Shown one piece after another: positions 22,417-33,091 of a DNA stretch of 64,000 nucleotides. Made by a program: the position numbers and the translations under genes. Under the pieces are notes generated by a model. It was not told the DNA's origin. It did not search any database and saw only the letters and a list, made by a program, of their open reading frames with translations. The first letter of the stretch is position 1; each line of letters begins with the position of its first letter. The DNA lies in NCBI GenBank assembly GCA_030765065.1, contig CM060979.1:18319001-18383000 (forward strand). Reading direction: 5' to 3'. This DNA is from Deroplatys truncata. Its lineage: Eukaryota; Arthropoda; Insecta; Mantodea; Mantidae.

Positions 22417-22592
22417 AAGGAAATGTACAAAAATTATATATAAACATAAATATTACATAGAATATGGAACATTTGAAATAAAATACAAATACTATATGCG
22501 TGTTAAGGAAATGTACAATAAAGTTACATATATACATAAATATTACATAGTATACAGAACATTTAAAATAAAATAAGGACATATTATATACA
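22417..22592. repeat. Tandem duplication in the LINE 3' UTR
   Basis: Two units of about 88 bases (22417-22504 and 22505-22592). Both begin AAGGAAATGTACAA and contain ACATAAATATTACATAG and GAACATTT.AAATAAAATA. Confidence 0.85.
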
Positions 22593-22877
22593 AAATGAAA
22601 CAAATCAAGTGTAATTTATTACAGAGTTGTATACCTCCTTACTGTTATAAGGTTAACATACGTATAGGCAAGAACAGTTATTTTAACATTCACTAGGATT
22701 TTACCTTTGTTAGTCTGATCATTTTGTTCTATTTGATGTGTAATGCATAGCATTTACTGTCAGTTCTTAATATACATACATTTAAATAGCTTCATTAATT
22801 CTAGAGCAGATTTCAAATGTGACTGGCAATTGTCATTAATATTTACTAATACTACTTACAGAGCTATATAAGTATTA

Positions 22878-24433
22878 TCAGTAGGATAATTTGTCATTAA
22901 GATAATCTTGTACAGAATAATATGCTTTTGAGCATAGGTACTCTTTAACAGCAGTTTTAAAGACATTGAAGTTGTCAACTTTTCTCTTAAGATCATTAGG
23001 GAGAGTATTAAATATTTTTATGGTCTCATAATATACACCTTTCTGGAAGCAAGAAAGCTTTGTACTGGGACGATGGATGTTACCCTTTTGTCTAGTGTTT
23101 ATCTCATGAATTTCCATGTTTGTAATAAATGTGGTTCGATTGCATACATAGAATTTTAAGATTGAAAATATATACATGCAAGGTAGGGTTAATAACTTTA
23201 GTCTTCTAAAAAGATGTTTGCAAGAGTGTCTGCTATGAGTGCTGGAAATGATTCTTATAACCTTCTTTTGCTTGAGGAATATTCGTTGACTTTCTACCAA
23301 ATTTCCCCAAAATAGTATTCCATATTCAATGATAGAGTTAAAATATGCATAGTATACTAATTTAAGTGTATCTATAGAACTGACATTTACCAATGCTCGG
23401 ATAGCATAACATGCAGAACTGAGTTTGGGTATGATATACCTAATGTGAACTTTCCAATCTAAATATCTGTCTACTTGGAGGCCCAGAAATTTAATGTTGT
23501 CTATTTGTTCTAGTGACATGTCATTAATCCCAATTTCTACTGGAGTGTGTAGTGATCGATGGGTTATAAATTTAACAACTTTTGTTTTGTCTAAATTTAC
23601 AGATAATTTGTTAGCTTTAAACCAGTGTGACATACAGTTCAAAACATAATTCAATTTAATTACACACTCATTCAAGTTTTTACTAGTCACCAGAACACTC
23701 GTGTCATCAGCAAACAGGATTATACTTGCAATATCCTTTATATAAAGTGATAGGTCATTTATATAGATAAAAAATAATAAAGGTCCTAGGACTGAACCTT
23801 GGGGCACTCCATGTGTTACTGTTTTCCATTTTGATGTCTGTTTTCCAAATTCAATATCATTGACAACTTCAACACTTTGTTTTCTTTCATTTAGATATGA
23901 TACACACCAACTTAGAGTTTCATCTTTTAGTCCATAGAATTTCAATTTTCCTATCAGAATATCATGATTAACACAGTCAAATGCCTTTGCTAAGTCACAA
24001 AAAATCCCACCTACATGCATTTTTTTGTTTAATGCAGTTAACACTTCATGAGTAAGTTTATAAGTTGCATTATTGGTCGACATTCCTTTTCTGAACCCGA
24101 ACTGATCCCTGACAAGTATGTTGTTACATTCAAGGTATTTATAAAGTCTATTAAACATCACCTTTTCAAGAACCTTTGAGAAAATTGGCAAGAGAGATAT
24201 TGGTCTATAATTTGAAACATTATTGCGTTTGCCTTTTTTGAAAAGTGGTTTAACAATGGAAAATTTCATTCTGTCAGGGAAAATTCCTGACCTTAGTGAC
24301 TCATTGCACAAATAACTAAGGGGAGTGGAAATTTAAGATGAGCATGATTTTAAGACTTTTATTGTTATTTCATCATAACCAGAAGAGTTTTTTGTTTTGA
24401 AAGAGTTAATAATTTGACTATGAGGTTTTTCCA
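22878..24433 (-). pseudogene. LINE reverse transcriptase, nearly open
   Basis: The open part (24311-22878, 477 residues) copies RNA into DNA at the insertion site in intact relatives. Motifs in order: NYRPISLLPIFSKVLEKVMF, NILVRDQFGFRKGMST, GIFCDLAKAFDCVNHDIL, GVPQGSVLGPLLFFIYINDL and the catalytic IILFADDTSVL, all with expected residues. Thumb and C-terminal regions follow, ending SVQDYLNDKLSY. Upstream, the same frame continues from 24433 (MEKPHSQIINSFKTKNSSGY then DEITIKVLKSCSS) and is cut by one stop at 24333-24335, where relatives usually have an ordinary residue. The ATG at 24311 is therefore not a true start. Relatively young copy, but 5'-truncated and dead. Confidence 0.9.
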
Positions 24434-24436
24434 TGG

Positions 24437-24589
24437 TTTTCCTCTAGTCGCCTAGGCGAATGCTAGGAGTTGTATTCTACCACGGTTTCTCTTTCCCTCA
24501 TTTTCTCTTTCTCTCTCTCATCTTTCAGACAGTGTCTCTAGGTTCCGTAGTTCGTCTGATGGTAGCCAGAGCGCAAGGTCGCTTGACCT
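24437..24589. other. Spacer with SINE-like body sequence
   Basis: CCATGGTTTTCCTCTAGTCG then CCTAGGCGAATGC and a pyrimidine-rich run (TTTCTCTTTCTCTCTCTC). This resembles SINE bodies elsewhere in the window (CATGGTTTCCCCGGGTCG at 28779) but has no head here. Confidence 0.35.
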
Positions 24590-25130
24590 TTGGAAATATT
24601 TGTCAATTGCCGCAAAAAGTTATTTGAAATAAATTGTGTTTCACAGCGATCTAGATTTTTTGTCCGCTACGCTTTTCTTTATGCCTCAAAGTTTATGAGT
24701 TAGACAGGATTATATAAAATTCCTTCCTAAGGAAAAGAACTTTACAGGATATTCCCATAAAATTCAGGATATGCGTTTTATTTGCCATGTGAATATATTT
24801 AATATAGGATAATTCAATCAAAATTGTTTGAGTCATTTTTCAGAAAATTAAAAATTTCGAAAAACCTTTCATGTAAACGACAGTTGGGGTGGGTGGATTT
24901 TCTTGAAAATTTTCGTGTCGCATATTTAGAAGATCCTGAACTAAATAAAAATACCAATTTTGGGATTTGTTCGAATTTTCATTTTTGAGTTATGCTTTCA
25001 CAGGAACACAGACCTTTTTCTAAAACGCTTTCTTTTGGATTCAGGGGGTCTCAAAACATTATTTCCGATGAAATCTTGGTATCGAATTTTTCGGTGGAAT
25101 TCAGTATCTTCTCTATCTATTGTGTACTAA
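24590..25130 (+). mobile_element. Family B copy
   Basis: Contains the B blocks for TTGTGTTTCACAGCGATCTA, TTCATGTAAACGACAGTTGG, GTGTCGCATATTTAGAAGAT and the terminal CGAATTTTTCGGTGGAATTC. The CA tract is absent. Confidence 0.65.
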
Positions 25131-26377
25131 ATCGGTGGCATTCGGCCGACGTCGTCGTGCCCGGTACTACAACCACACGAAGCGAATCTCAATTGCAACT
25201 CTAGGGAGACTATTTGTCGGCTAAGCCTGTTTGCTTTTTCGCAAAAAGAAGACGAGAGGTTTTCAGGGTCTGCATTTGTTTCAAGCCCGTTGATATACAT
25301 CCCGCACGTGCCTGGAAAACTGGCATGGAAAGGAACGTCGTAAAACAGTCGTAAATCTGGCCCAAAACAGAGGTTTAGCCACCATGTCAAAGAATTTTCC
25401 TAACTAATTTCCACATGAGGAAACGGTACTGCATCGCCGTGTCCCAGCAGGTGCGTGATCGACCAGAATAGCATGTCATGATAAATGATTTATATGTCCC
25501 ATCGGTCATCTCGATACTCACAGCGGCCATCACTCAGCCGTGAGGCATAGGCCATGCTGCATTCGTGTTTCAATAAGCCCAAAAGTATGAGCTCCACACA
25601 AACAGATATACATCATCATTTATAAACAATGCTTTCATTGGCTATGAAACCAAGATGATCTGCCTCAGACGTCAGCGAACGAAGAGCGAGTAGAGAATGT
25701 AACACACTAGTTGCTCATCTGTAGTACACATTAAAGTCGAGCATGTTTTATTCAGCATAGCCAAAGGCACATGGTACATACACTGTGGGACAAAACGAAC
25801 GACACTGACATTAGGCCGCTGAAAGCCTAATAGCATATTATGCAACAAGACTAAAATTATAGCAATTAAGATCCGAGAGTGTTATAAATTACATACGAGC
25901 GTTTTAATTACCATTATTCTCAAATTGCATATGCCTGTTTTTCAAAAAGATCTTACCTCGATAATTGTGTTTAATTAAATACTGAGCAGATGGCAGCACT
26001 GATGGCAGGTGTTTGCGAGTATGCAACATTTGGCAGTACTATTGAGTACACGCCGTATTTATTGATTTTTGCAGGTTATGTGAAAGCAACGCACACTGAA
26101 GCAAAGGAAATGAACTCAGTGTATTACAGCATTAAAGTTACAATGAACAGAATCTATTTTATTCTAAATATACATAATTCAATGTTTATCTAGGGAATGG
26201 ATCCCAGCGGACTGGTGCTTTGAAGGTGTTAAAAGGTAGGAGCGATAGGAGAGCTGCGCGCGCCGCCGAGTAAGATCATAATGAGTCGCTGATAATGGAT
26301 GCCATAACAGTTCAATTACGTCACATATAATCACCGCATTATAGTGCGGTCGACAAGCAAGTAAAAAAAAAAAAAAA
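25131..26377. other. Unassigned DNA
   Basis: No gene recognised. CCTAACTAATTTCCACATGA at 25399 resembles the SINE body at 28828 (CCTAACCAATTTCC), so part of 25130-25420 may be a SINE. A poly-A run of about 15 bases ends at 26377. Confidence 0.35.
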
Positions 26378-26609
26378 TCTGATGTGTTGCACTCACATGA
26401 CTTACTCCACTCTTGAAGAAACTATTTTTACAAGCCCTTATTCTCCATCTCCTTAATTTTAATCGAGATATCGAGATGTTAATCTTATCGCTAATTTTCT
26501 TGTAGGTGCAAGGGGAATAAGGTAGGCTTTAAGCGATAGTCAAATGTTTTAAGAGCTGGTTGCTATGTGGCGCATTCCATTCTCTTTGTATGTCCAAGAC
26601 ATAAAAAAA
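26378..26609 (+). mobile_element. Family A outer copy, 5' part only
   Basis: Starts TCTGATGTGTTGCACTCACA after a poly-A run and ends at CCAAGACATAAAAAAA, the internal A-run, where a second A copy begins. Unlike the 6-kb nest, the outer copy is not seen again downstream. Confidence 0.75.
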
Positions 26610-27135
26610 TCTGATGTGTTACACTTACATGACTTTCTCTACTCTTGTAAAACTATTTTTACAAACGCTTATTCTCCATATACTTCATGTTAATCGAGAT
26701 GTTAATCTTATTGCTAATTTTCTTGTAGGTGCAAGGGGAATATGGTAGGCTTTAAGCGATAGTCAAATATTTTAAAAGCTGGTTGCTATGTGGAGTATTC
26801 CATTCTCTTTGTATGTCCAGTACATAAAAAAATGGATAACGAATTCCCATTTGAGAAAAAGTATAAGTATTGGAAAATTTAAAGAATAACAAGCAATATC
26901 TCGAAAATGGTTCACTCAACAACAAAAATGTATATGACATAAATTGTGTATTTTAACGCGATCTACATCTTTTGTGTAGTAAACTTTTGTCTATCTCTTA
27001 TGGTTTACCACTTATGCAAAAGTCGTTCACAATGAAGAATACTTTTGGAGACATTCCTAGAAAATTCGAGCTATACATTTAAATTTGTCATGAAAATATC
27101 TTAAACAATTTATATTTTATTCAAAATCATTATTT
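26610..27135 (+). mobile_element. Family A inner copy, 3' truncated
   Basis: Begins TCTGATGTGTTACACTTACA at the A-run of the outer copy and follows the consensus to AATATCTTAAACAATTTATA near 27120, then stops before the (CA)n tract. Confidence 0.8.
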
Positions 27136-28254
27136 GAATCGGAAGGATATGTATATGCCTACATATCTTGACGAATAAATAAATAAATTCACACTAATGA
27201 ATCCGAGGATGATATCTCAAACTGGTCCTAATTCTGGCACCGGTAGTTCGCCACAATTGGGAACCTATGTATGACACTCTCTGGAAAAAAAAGGGTAATA
27301 CCATTTGCAGAGAAGGTCAAAGTAATTGAATTATTAGTTACTTCCTAGTACACCTAAATATCACAAAACAACGTTTAATCATACATTTCGGTGTAAAGTT
27401 ACTGTATAATCGGAATAGTATTCTTCATTCAAATTAAACACAATACTTTCCCGTTTTTCCTAGTTATATCCTCGCGACAGTATCCAAGCTATCGGCCAAT
27501 ATCACACTAACTAGTGGCCCTAGAATGGAAAGCAAGCAATGGCCTTCTAAACCTATTTCATAACATATTTATGAGATTTTTATCTGCCCCTCCTGAATGC
27601 TTGGTTGTAAGTACGATTAATAACACACTCAAGGTAGTGATAAAACCTCTTCTACCACACTGTGCGTTCTTGGGCTATAATAAAATACATTTATTTTGAT
27701 TTTTGTTGCGCTCGTGTAGTAAATTAAGTGCAGTAATACGACCAGGGGTGGTCATTAGCCGTTTTACAAATACAAAAGAGCCGTGCAAATGTCGCCCTGT
27801 GACAGTTGCGGTATGGAATAACCAAACACCGGTCTGCAAGGTTTAAGAGACCGCAAGAGTTTACCAACAAAAGCCTGCCTGTGACCTCGGAATCGCTGCT
27901 AATGCACAGCAAAAGTTGAAACAGCCATAAATCAACAACGAATTAGTGCAAAAAATAAACATAAATCTCATGCAAACCCTTCTTTTCGTTTCCCTGTATG
28001 AAATACGCACATGAAAATGTCACAGTGTCAGAATTTGTTTTTGCTTTACTTTGCGCGTTCCAAAAGGGCTAAAACAGGCAAATTTGCTGTTGGTTGTAAA
28101 TAGACACAGCGGTTCAGGAACTTACTAAGTGTATGGCCTGCAAGTGACAAAACGCAGTTGATAATATGATGTAATAAACAACGGTTTTTCTACAAGATTT
28201 TCTTTTAACCAGTTTCCGTTCATACTGTCAAACTAAATTAAATTGAGTTTTTTT
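27136..28254. other. Unassigned DNA
   Basis: No gene or known repeat. The two short ORFs at 27514-27699 and 27724-27912 have no motif. Confidence 0.4.
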
Positions 28255-28518
28255 ATGGAAGCTCTGCAGTTGCTCTGACCCTTAGCGTCCCATTCCATAT
28301 TGGTCGTGAAAGTTCGGTAATTTTGCTCAGAGACCTCTTTATTAGGCTTGAGTTTCTTTTACGTGCTGTAAATCTACGACACGGGACCACCGGCTTTACT
28401 TCCCTTCCGAAGGAAGCCACGCTAAGGATTTTTACGCCCGAAAAAAATTCATCGCCCTCCGCCAGGCTTGAACCCGCGAACTAGAAGCTAGCATGGTAAC
28501 CACTACACCACGGAGGAC
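28255..28518 (-). mobile_element. tRNA-derived SINE with a well preserved head
   Basis: The minus strand starts GTCCTCCGTGGTGTAGTGGT. GTCCTCC can pair over 7 bases with GGAGGGC at the end of the tRNA-like part, and the A-box and B-box (GGGTTCAAGCC) regions are clear. The anticodon arm does not pair, so it is not a working tRNA. The body contains GGCTTCCTTCGG, AAGCCGGTGGTCCCGTGTCG and GAGGTCTCTGAGCAAAATTA, repeated at 63868-64000. Confidence 0.75.
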
Positions 28519-28559
28519 TTCATTCTGTCATGTTAGAAAGTATAACTTACTGTTACAGC

Positions 28560-28690
28560 ACTGGTAACAAGCACAAACGAACCTTTTTCGAAATTATTTT
28601 TTAATTCAGATGGCCTCAAAACGTGCATTTTCAGTAAAATCTCCACATCGAATTTTTTGAGTGGATAAAAAAAATTCTCGTAGCTTCTAT
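28560..28690 (+). mobile_element. Family B 3' fragment
   Basis: Contains GGCCTCAAAACGTGCATTTT then CAGTAAAATCTCCACATCGA and TTTTTTGAGTGGATA, the last part of family B. Confidence 0.55.
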
Positions 28691-28694
28691 AGGT

Positions 28695-28860
28695 TCCGAG
28701 AGAGGTAGCGCTGCGGTAACGTGTTTAACTCGCATTCGGGAGGTCGTGGGATCGCCCACTCTGACCCATAGGTTTTTCATGGTTTCCCCGGGTCGACATG
28801 CAAATAATGGGGTGGTTCCTCTTCTACCGTAACTTTCCTAACCAATTTCCTGTACGCTTC
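28695..28860 (+). mobile_element. tRNA-derived SINE
   Basis: GAGAGGTAGCGCTGCGGTAA resembles an A box and GGAGGTCGTGGGATCGCCC a degraded B box. The body has TCATGGTTTCCCCGGGTCG and TTTCCTAACCAATTTCC. It directly precedes a GC-rich repeat. Confidence 0.55.
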
Positions 28861-28879
28861 AGCTCCTTCATTGTTATTG

Positions 28880-29130
28880 TTGTAGGGTTTTAGGGCCAGG
28901 GCGGCGGTGTTCAGTGTGTTGCGACTGGGCGATGGATGTGCTCTTTGCAGAGCTTTCTTCCTGGCGTCGGTCGGGACTGCCCAGGCGGGACCCGTCTCCG
29001 AAGTAGGCCTCACAAGGGGTGACCGCCGGCGGTTGAGGACTCGTGAGTGAGGTCTGGCGGCGTCGGATGCGTTCAATCTAGAGACATTAGGGATCCCAGC
29101 TATGCTTGCGCCTCATTCCTCCCTCCCAGA
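28880..29130 (+). repeat. GC-rich dispersed repeat, copy 2
   Basis: Ordered similarity to 10049-10310 (CGGTGTTC, TTGCGACTGG, GATGCGTTCAA, ACATTAG, CCTCCCTCCCAGA). It follows a SINE head here but not at the first copy, so the two may be separate units. Confidence 0.55.
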
Positions 29131-30079
29131 ACTGTTTCTTGTGTATGGTTGTTATTCGGTGTTGTAACGTTACGACCTTTCGTCAGAGCAAATAGATCTT
29201 TTGCTATGTGCGCGCACCTATTGACTATTATTACAGCATTATATGCTTGACTGTTCAATACCACATTTATTTCCTGACTTCCTTTCTTTGTTCCTTCTCG
29301 GTTTTGTGTGGATTAAGTGTGAGATTTACTGCAATGGTGTTGCTAAGTATTAAAATTCAGGTATTCCTCCCTCTAAATGTTTGGCATTGATAAAGTCTTC
29401 TCATTTTAGAGCTGGCTGTCAGTGTTGAGCGAAATGGGATCCTTCAGAGCTACATCTCTGTTCATGTTGTGTAAGGAACGCTGAGACAGTAACTATGGCC
29501 ATAATAATGTAAAATAATAGTAATAAGCAAAATACTTGTTGTGTAATTAGATATTAAGTATAAATTTTATGTATGTGTACGAGATTAGTTGGAGTTGTGG
29601 GACACTTGTAAAAAGCAGACAAACAACATTTTTGCCAGAATTAAGGTGCAGGTGAACCGACTTGTAGTGGGATGACACAATAGCAGACCTTGAGTCATTG
29701 TGTAGGAGAAAGTGACAAGCTAGCTCAATGTTTATTTTTGAACAGAGGTCACATGTCTGAAAACAGCGAATGATAGCCTGTTAAGCTTTCGATAATGTTC
29801 CAAGGTGAAGGAACGCAGCCAATAAGATTTTAAGAAGAATATGTTTAAATGTTTAAGCTCAGGAAAGTTAGAGATAGCGTCCCCAAGACTAAATCAGTTG
29901 GGTGTAAAGTGCGATGATGTACAGAACATAGTGTAAGCTCTCCGAAGCCGCAGTTACTAATTACCTCACAAAAAATAGTGGGAACGTTAAAAGTATATAC
30001 ATTTAAAAGTGCAAGGTATTACAAGGTGAACGAGGTGTAATTTAGCTACGTGTGATACATAGTTCTATTGTTAATCGAG
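29131..30079. other. Unassigned DNA
   Basis: No gene recognised; AT-rich with short frames only. Confidence 0.4.
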
Positions 30080-30850
30080 TCTGATGCGTTACACTCACAT
30101 GACTTTCTCTACTCTTGTACAAACTATTTTTACAACCGCTTATTGTCCATATGCTTCATGTTAATCGAGATATCGATATGTTAATCTTATTGCTAATTTT
30201 CTTGTAATTGCAAGGGGAATTGGTAGGCTTTAAGCGATAGTCAAATATTTTAAGAGGTGGTTGCTATGTGGAGCATTCCATTCTCTTTGCATTACCAAGA
30301 CGAAAAAAAAAAAAGAATAACGAATTCCCATTTGAGAAAAAGTGTAAGTATTGGAAACTTTAAGGGAATAACAAAAAATATCTCGAAAATGGTTCACTCA
30401 ACAACAAAAATGTATATGACATAAATTGTGTATTTTAACGCAATCTACATCTTTTGTGTAGTAAAATTTTGTCTATCTTTTATGGTTTACCAGTTATGCA
30501 AAAGTCATTCACAATGAAGAATACTTTTGGAGACATTCCCAGAAAATTCGAGATATACATTTTATTTCTCATAAAAATATCTTAAATATATGATATTTTA
30601 ATCAAAATCATTAGAGCTATTTTTGAGAAAATTAAAATTTTCGAAAAATGTTCCATGTAAAGGGTAATCTGGGGTGGGGGGATTTTCTTGAAAACCTTCG
30701 TGTCGCATCTCTGGAAGATGCTGAACCTAAATACCAAGTTTGGTATTTATCCGACTGTTCGTTTCTGAGTTATGCTGTTCACAGACAGACACACACACAC
30801 GGACATTTTCCAAAAATACTTTTTTTGGATTCAGTAGTCCTCAAAACACC
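30080..30850 (+). mobile_element. Family A copy, 3' truncated
   Basis: Starts TCTGATGCGTTACACTCACA and follows the consensus past a short (CA)n tract (30786-30800) to GATTCAGTAGTCCTCAAAAC, where it ends. Confidence 0.8.
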
Positions 30851-32518
30851 TAGCTAATGAATTTTTTACAGCTGCAATAAACTCAGTTGTTACTAAAGTA
30901 ACAGTGTAACGTCTGACTACAACATATAATGTGTGTGTAATTAAAGTATTGTGTTCCTCCACTTACTTAATCATGTGTTAGTGTTGTTATTAAACTTTCC
31001 TTCCCGTACCAGACCCTGATAAGTTACACAAGCTCTACCATAAACCCACACAACAGTAGCCGTGGTAAGAAGTAAACATAACATCATTAGTTTAATAGAT
31101 AATCATCAGAGATAATATATTAAGATTTTAATATATCAACATGCAAACCTACTGCAAGTTAGGCTATCATCAACGAGGAGTCTACTCCAACGCTTAGAGC
31201 AGCAAAACGTATATGATGGCCCTGACCTGAACTGTATGAAGATTCTTCATTGCTTTATTGAGTTGCGATCGTCTTTATGGCTTAACAAACGTCGTGAAAA
31301 CACATTCATTTTTATGGCCCTTTAAGCCAAAACACTGGCAGCTATCCAGACCTATGCCTTCTGTGAACTAGACATGAACAGTCTGTGGCATTACTACAGA
31401 GCACAACAGAGGAAACGAAGTCCTAAAAACGAAGTCATTAAAATTTATGATGAGATAAGGCATGCAGGATAAGAAGGCCGTAACCGAAAAATTAGGTACC
31501 TGTTTCAACCGCAGGGCCAAACTTGCAGTACACTTGCGTATATGCAATTTAAAAATTGTCAGCTTATCATCATGGAGCAGGCCTGTCAATCTGCAGAAAT
31601 AAAACACAATGGAGCGAAACCTTAAGAAGTGGCGAGAGGCAAATGATTTCGCATTCTTTCGGGATGCTTAGGACAGAAACCCTGTAGTGCAGCTTTATGC
31701 TACTACATGATGACAGTAATTCTTTAACACACAGATTTAATAAGTTACTGAAAATGTCTTATTCTAATTATTGTCGAGAAATAAGCGCTGGTAGTTAGTG
31801 TTGCAAAACTTGTGCACACATGTACGTCAAACACGTGGGAGGTCGATTCCGCCCTGCCTTGTTTACAACAGGATCGTTATTATCTGTTATAGAGTATAGA
31901 ACCGTCAATAATGTGCTTACCTATAGCAGATATTGTTACTTGGTTCAGTTATCACTGTCACTTCACTTTAATTTTTGCGCGTATCGGGGTAATGAAACAG
32001 GCACGAAGTTCCTCTTCTTCCTTCCGTTTCACTCACTGGAGTGTCTAACACAGGACTCGCTTTCTCTTCCGCTCGCTCGTTAACTATCGAACACAGGACT
32101 CTTCTCTAACAATCGCAGAGTAGCACTCGCTGCACAAGACGACAACTTCACTAACTCGCAAGCACTCTCCCTGCAGGGCTTTCTTGAAAGTTCGCGGGAG
32201 CGGTTATATTCATCCAGAAATATCTCCTTGTAACTCTCATTATGAAGTGTGCAAGATTGCAGCCACCTACCGCCGCAGCACCATCCCCTAACAGGGAAGC
32301 AACAGAGGTGAGAAAGCCGTCGCATACTGCAACTGACCCCGCCCCTTTCTCTGAGCGGGCAAACCAACCAGCCGCACCAGCGTGGTCATCTGCGGTGTAC
32401 CCCTGTACATGTTAGTGCTGGCAGGAATGAAGGCACCTCGCATCACGTCACCTCGGAGATCGATGCCTCATGTGCTACTGGAGCGAGGGTACTATACACG
32501 GGTGCCCGTTTAACCGTC
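30851..32518. other. Unassigned DNA, turning GC-rich after 32.1 kb
   Basis: No recognised gene. CCAGACCCTGATAAG at about 31010 is nearly the same as CCAGCCCTGATAAG at 16455 within the LTR-like repeat, so a diverged relative may be present. Confidence 0.3.
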
Positions 32519-33091
32519 ATGGAAGAGACGTTCGCCACTAGAGAAGCTACAGAACCTGCAGGCAAACATCAGTGCCGCCAACATTCATCACCAGGCCATC
32601 GCCGTCGAATTGTCAGCGAGACTGGACAACATCTCCACCCACCTGCAGCCTCTGGAGTACGACACCAGAAACCACCAACAGACACAACCGCCAGATCACC
32701 ACGTCAATCCACCAGTATATCAACATCAGACACCATTCGTCATTCCTCCAAAACACCAGCATCTCCTGGAGAAATGCCACGCCTTCAGCCAGGGATCACA
32801 AAGAAGACGCCTCTGACACCAGAACTAAAACCACGCTTATCTAATCTCGTCCTTAAATGTTACCTTTTAACCTCTGAGCTGCAGTCACGGCTTTTGTCAT
32901 GGCTGAGGCCTAACACCCATCATTCACCCTTTCCCACCCACTGTGCGGCAGCACTAAGACTATGCGGGACCGCGATAACTTTCCCACGAATTCCTTTCTT
33001 TATTCTTCGTCCTATCCGGTGGAGGGGTTTTAGTGGGTATGGCGTACTGGCGAGTCCCACACGCTCAGCTTCGGCTGGGTTAAGTACGTAA
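32519..33091 (+). CDS. GC-rich open frame, unknown, probably transposon-derived
   Basis: 190-residue open frame from the ATG at 32519. I do not recognise the product. It is rich in Ser, Pro, Thr and His and lacks a domain motif. A second frame (from 32610) contains LSARLDNISTHLQPLE, which could form a short coiled coil, and would be the better candidate for a real protein segment, but it ends at 32816. Overlapping long frames in a GC-rich block are expected by chance. The stretch after 32990 includes TTCCCTTCTGCTCGGGGGAA, which looks like repeat sequence rather than a gene. Reported as an unproven ORF. Confidence 0.2.
   Translation: MEETFATREATEPAGKHQCRQHSSPGHRRRIVSETGQHLHPPAASGVRHQKPPTDTTARSPRQSTSISTSDTIRHSSKTPASPGEMPRLQPGITKKTPLTPELKPRLSNLVLKCYLLTSELQSRLLSWLRPNTHHSPFPTHCAAALRLCGTAITFPRIPFFILRPIRWRGFSGYGVLASPTRSASAGLST

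Larger units (their letters stand above)
22326..24436 (-). mobile_element. 5'-truncated non-LTR retrotransposon (LINE)
   Basis: Carries the reverse transcriptase at 22878-24433, a 3' UTR of about 0.5 kb and a pentamer tail. Homology on the 5' side stops at about 24436, inside the reverse transcriptase domain, as is usual after incomplete reverse transcription. No endonuclease domain is present. The clade is uncertain; the protein resembles CR1/L2/Jockey-group elements of insects. Confidence 0.75.

Noticed and set aside
24437-24560. Continuation of the LINE reverse transcriptase or an endonuclease domain upstream
   Set aside because: The reading frame and similarity end at about 24436 and the following sequence resembles a SINE body with a pyrimidine-rich run.
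28440-28520. Functional tRNA gene on the minus strand
   Set aside because: The acceptor and promoter boxes look good but the anticodon arm does not pair, and the sequence continues into a SINE body that is repeated elsewhere.
30648-30857. Recurrent peptide starting MFHVKGNLGWGDFLENLRVA in many A copies
   Set aside because: It recurs because the DNA repeat recurs. Copies differ by frameshifts and lack any start context or longer frame.
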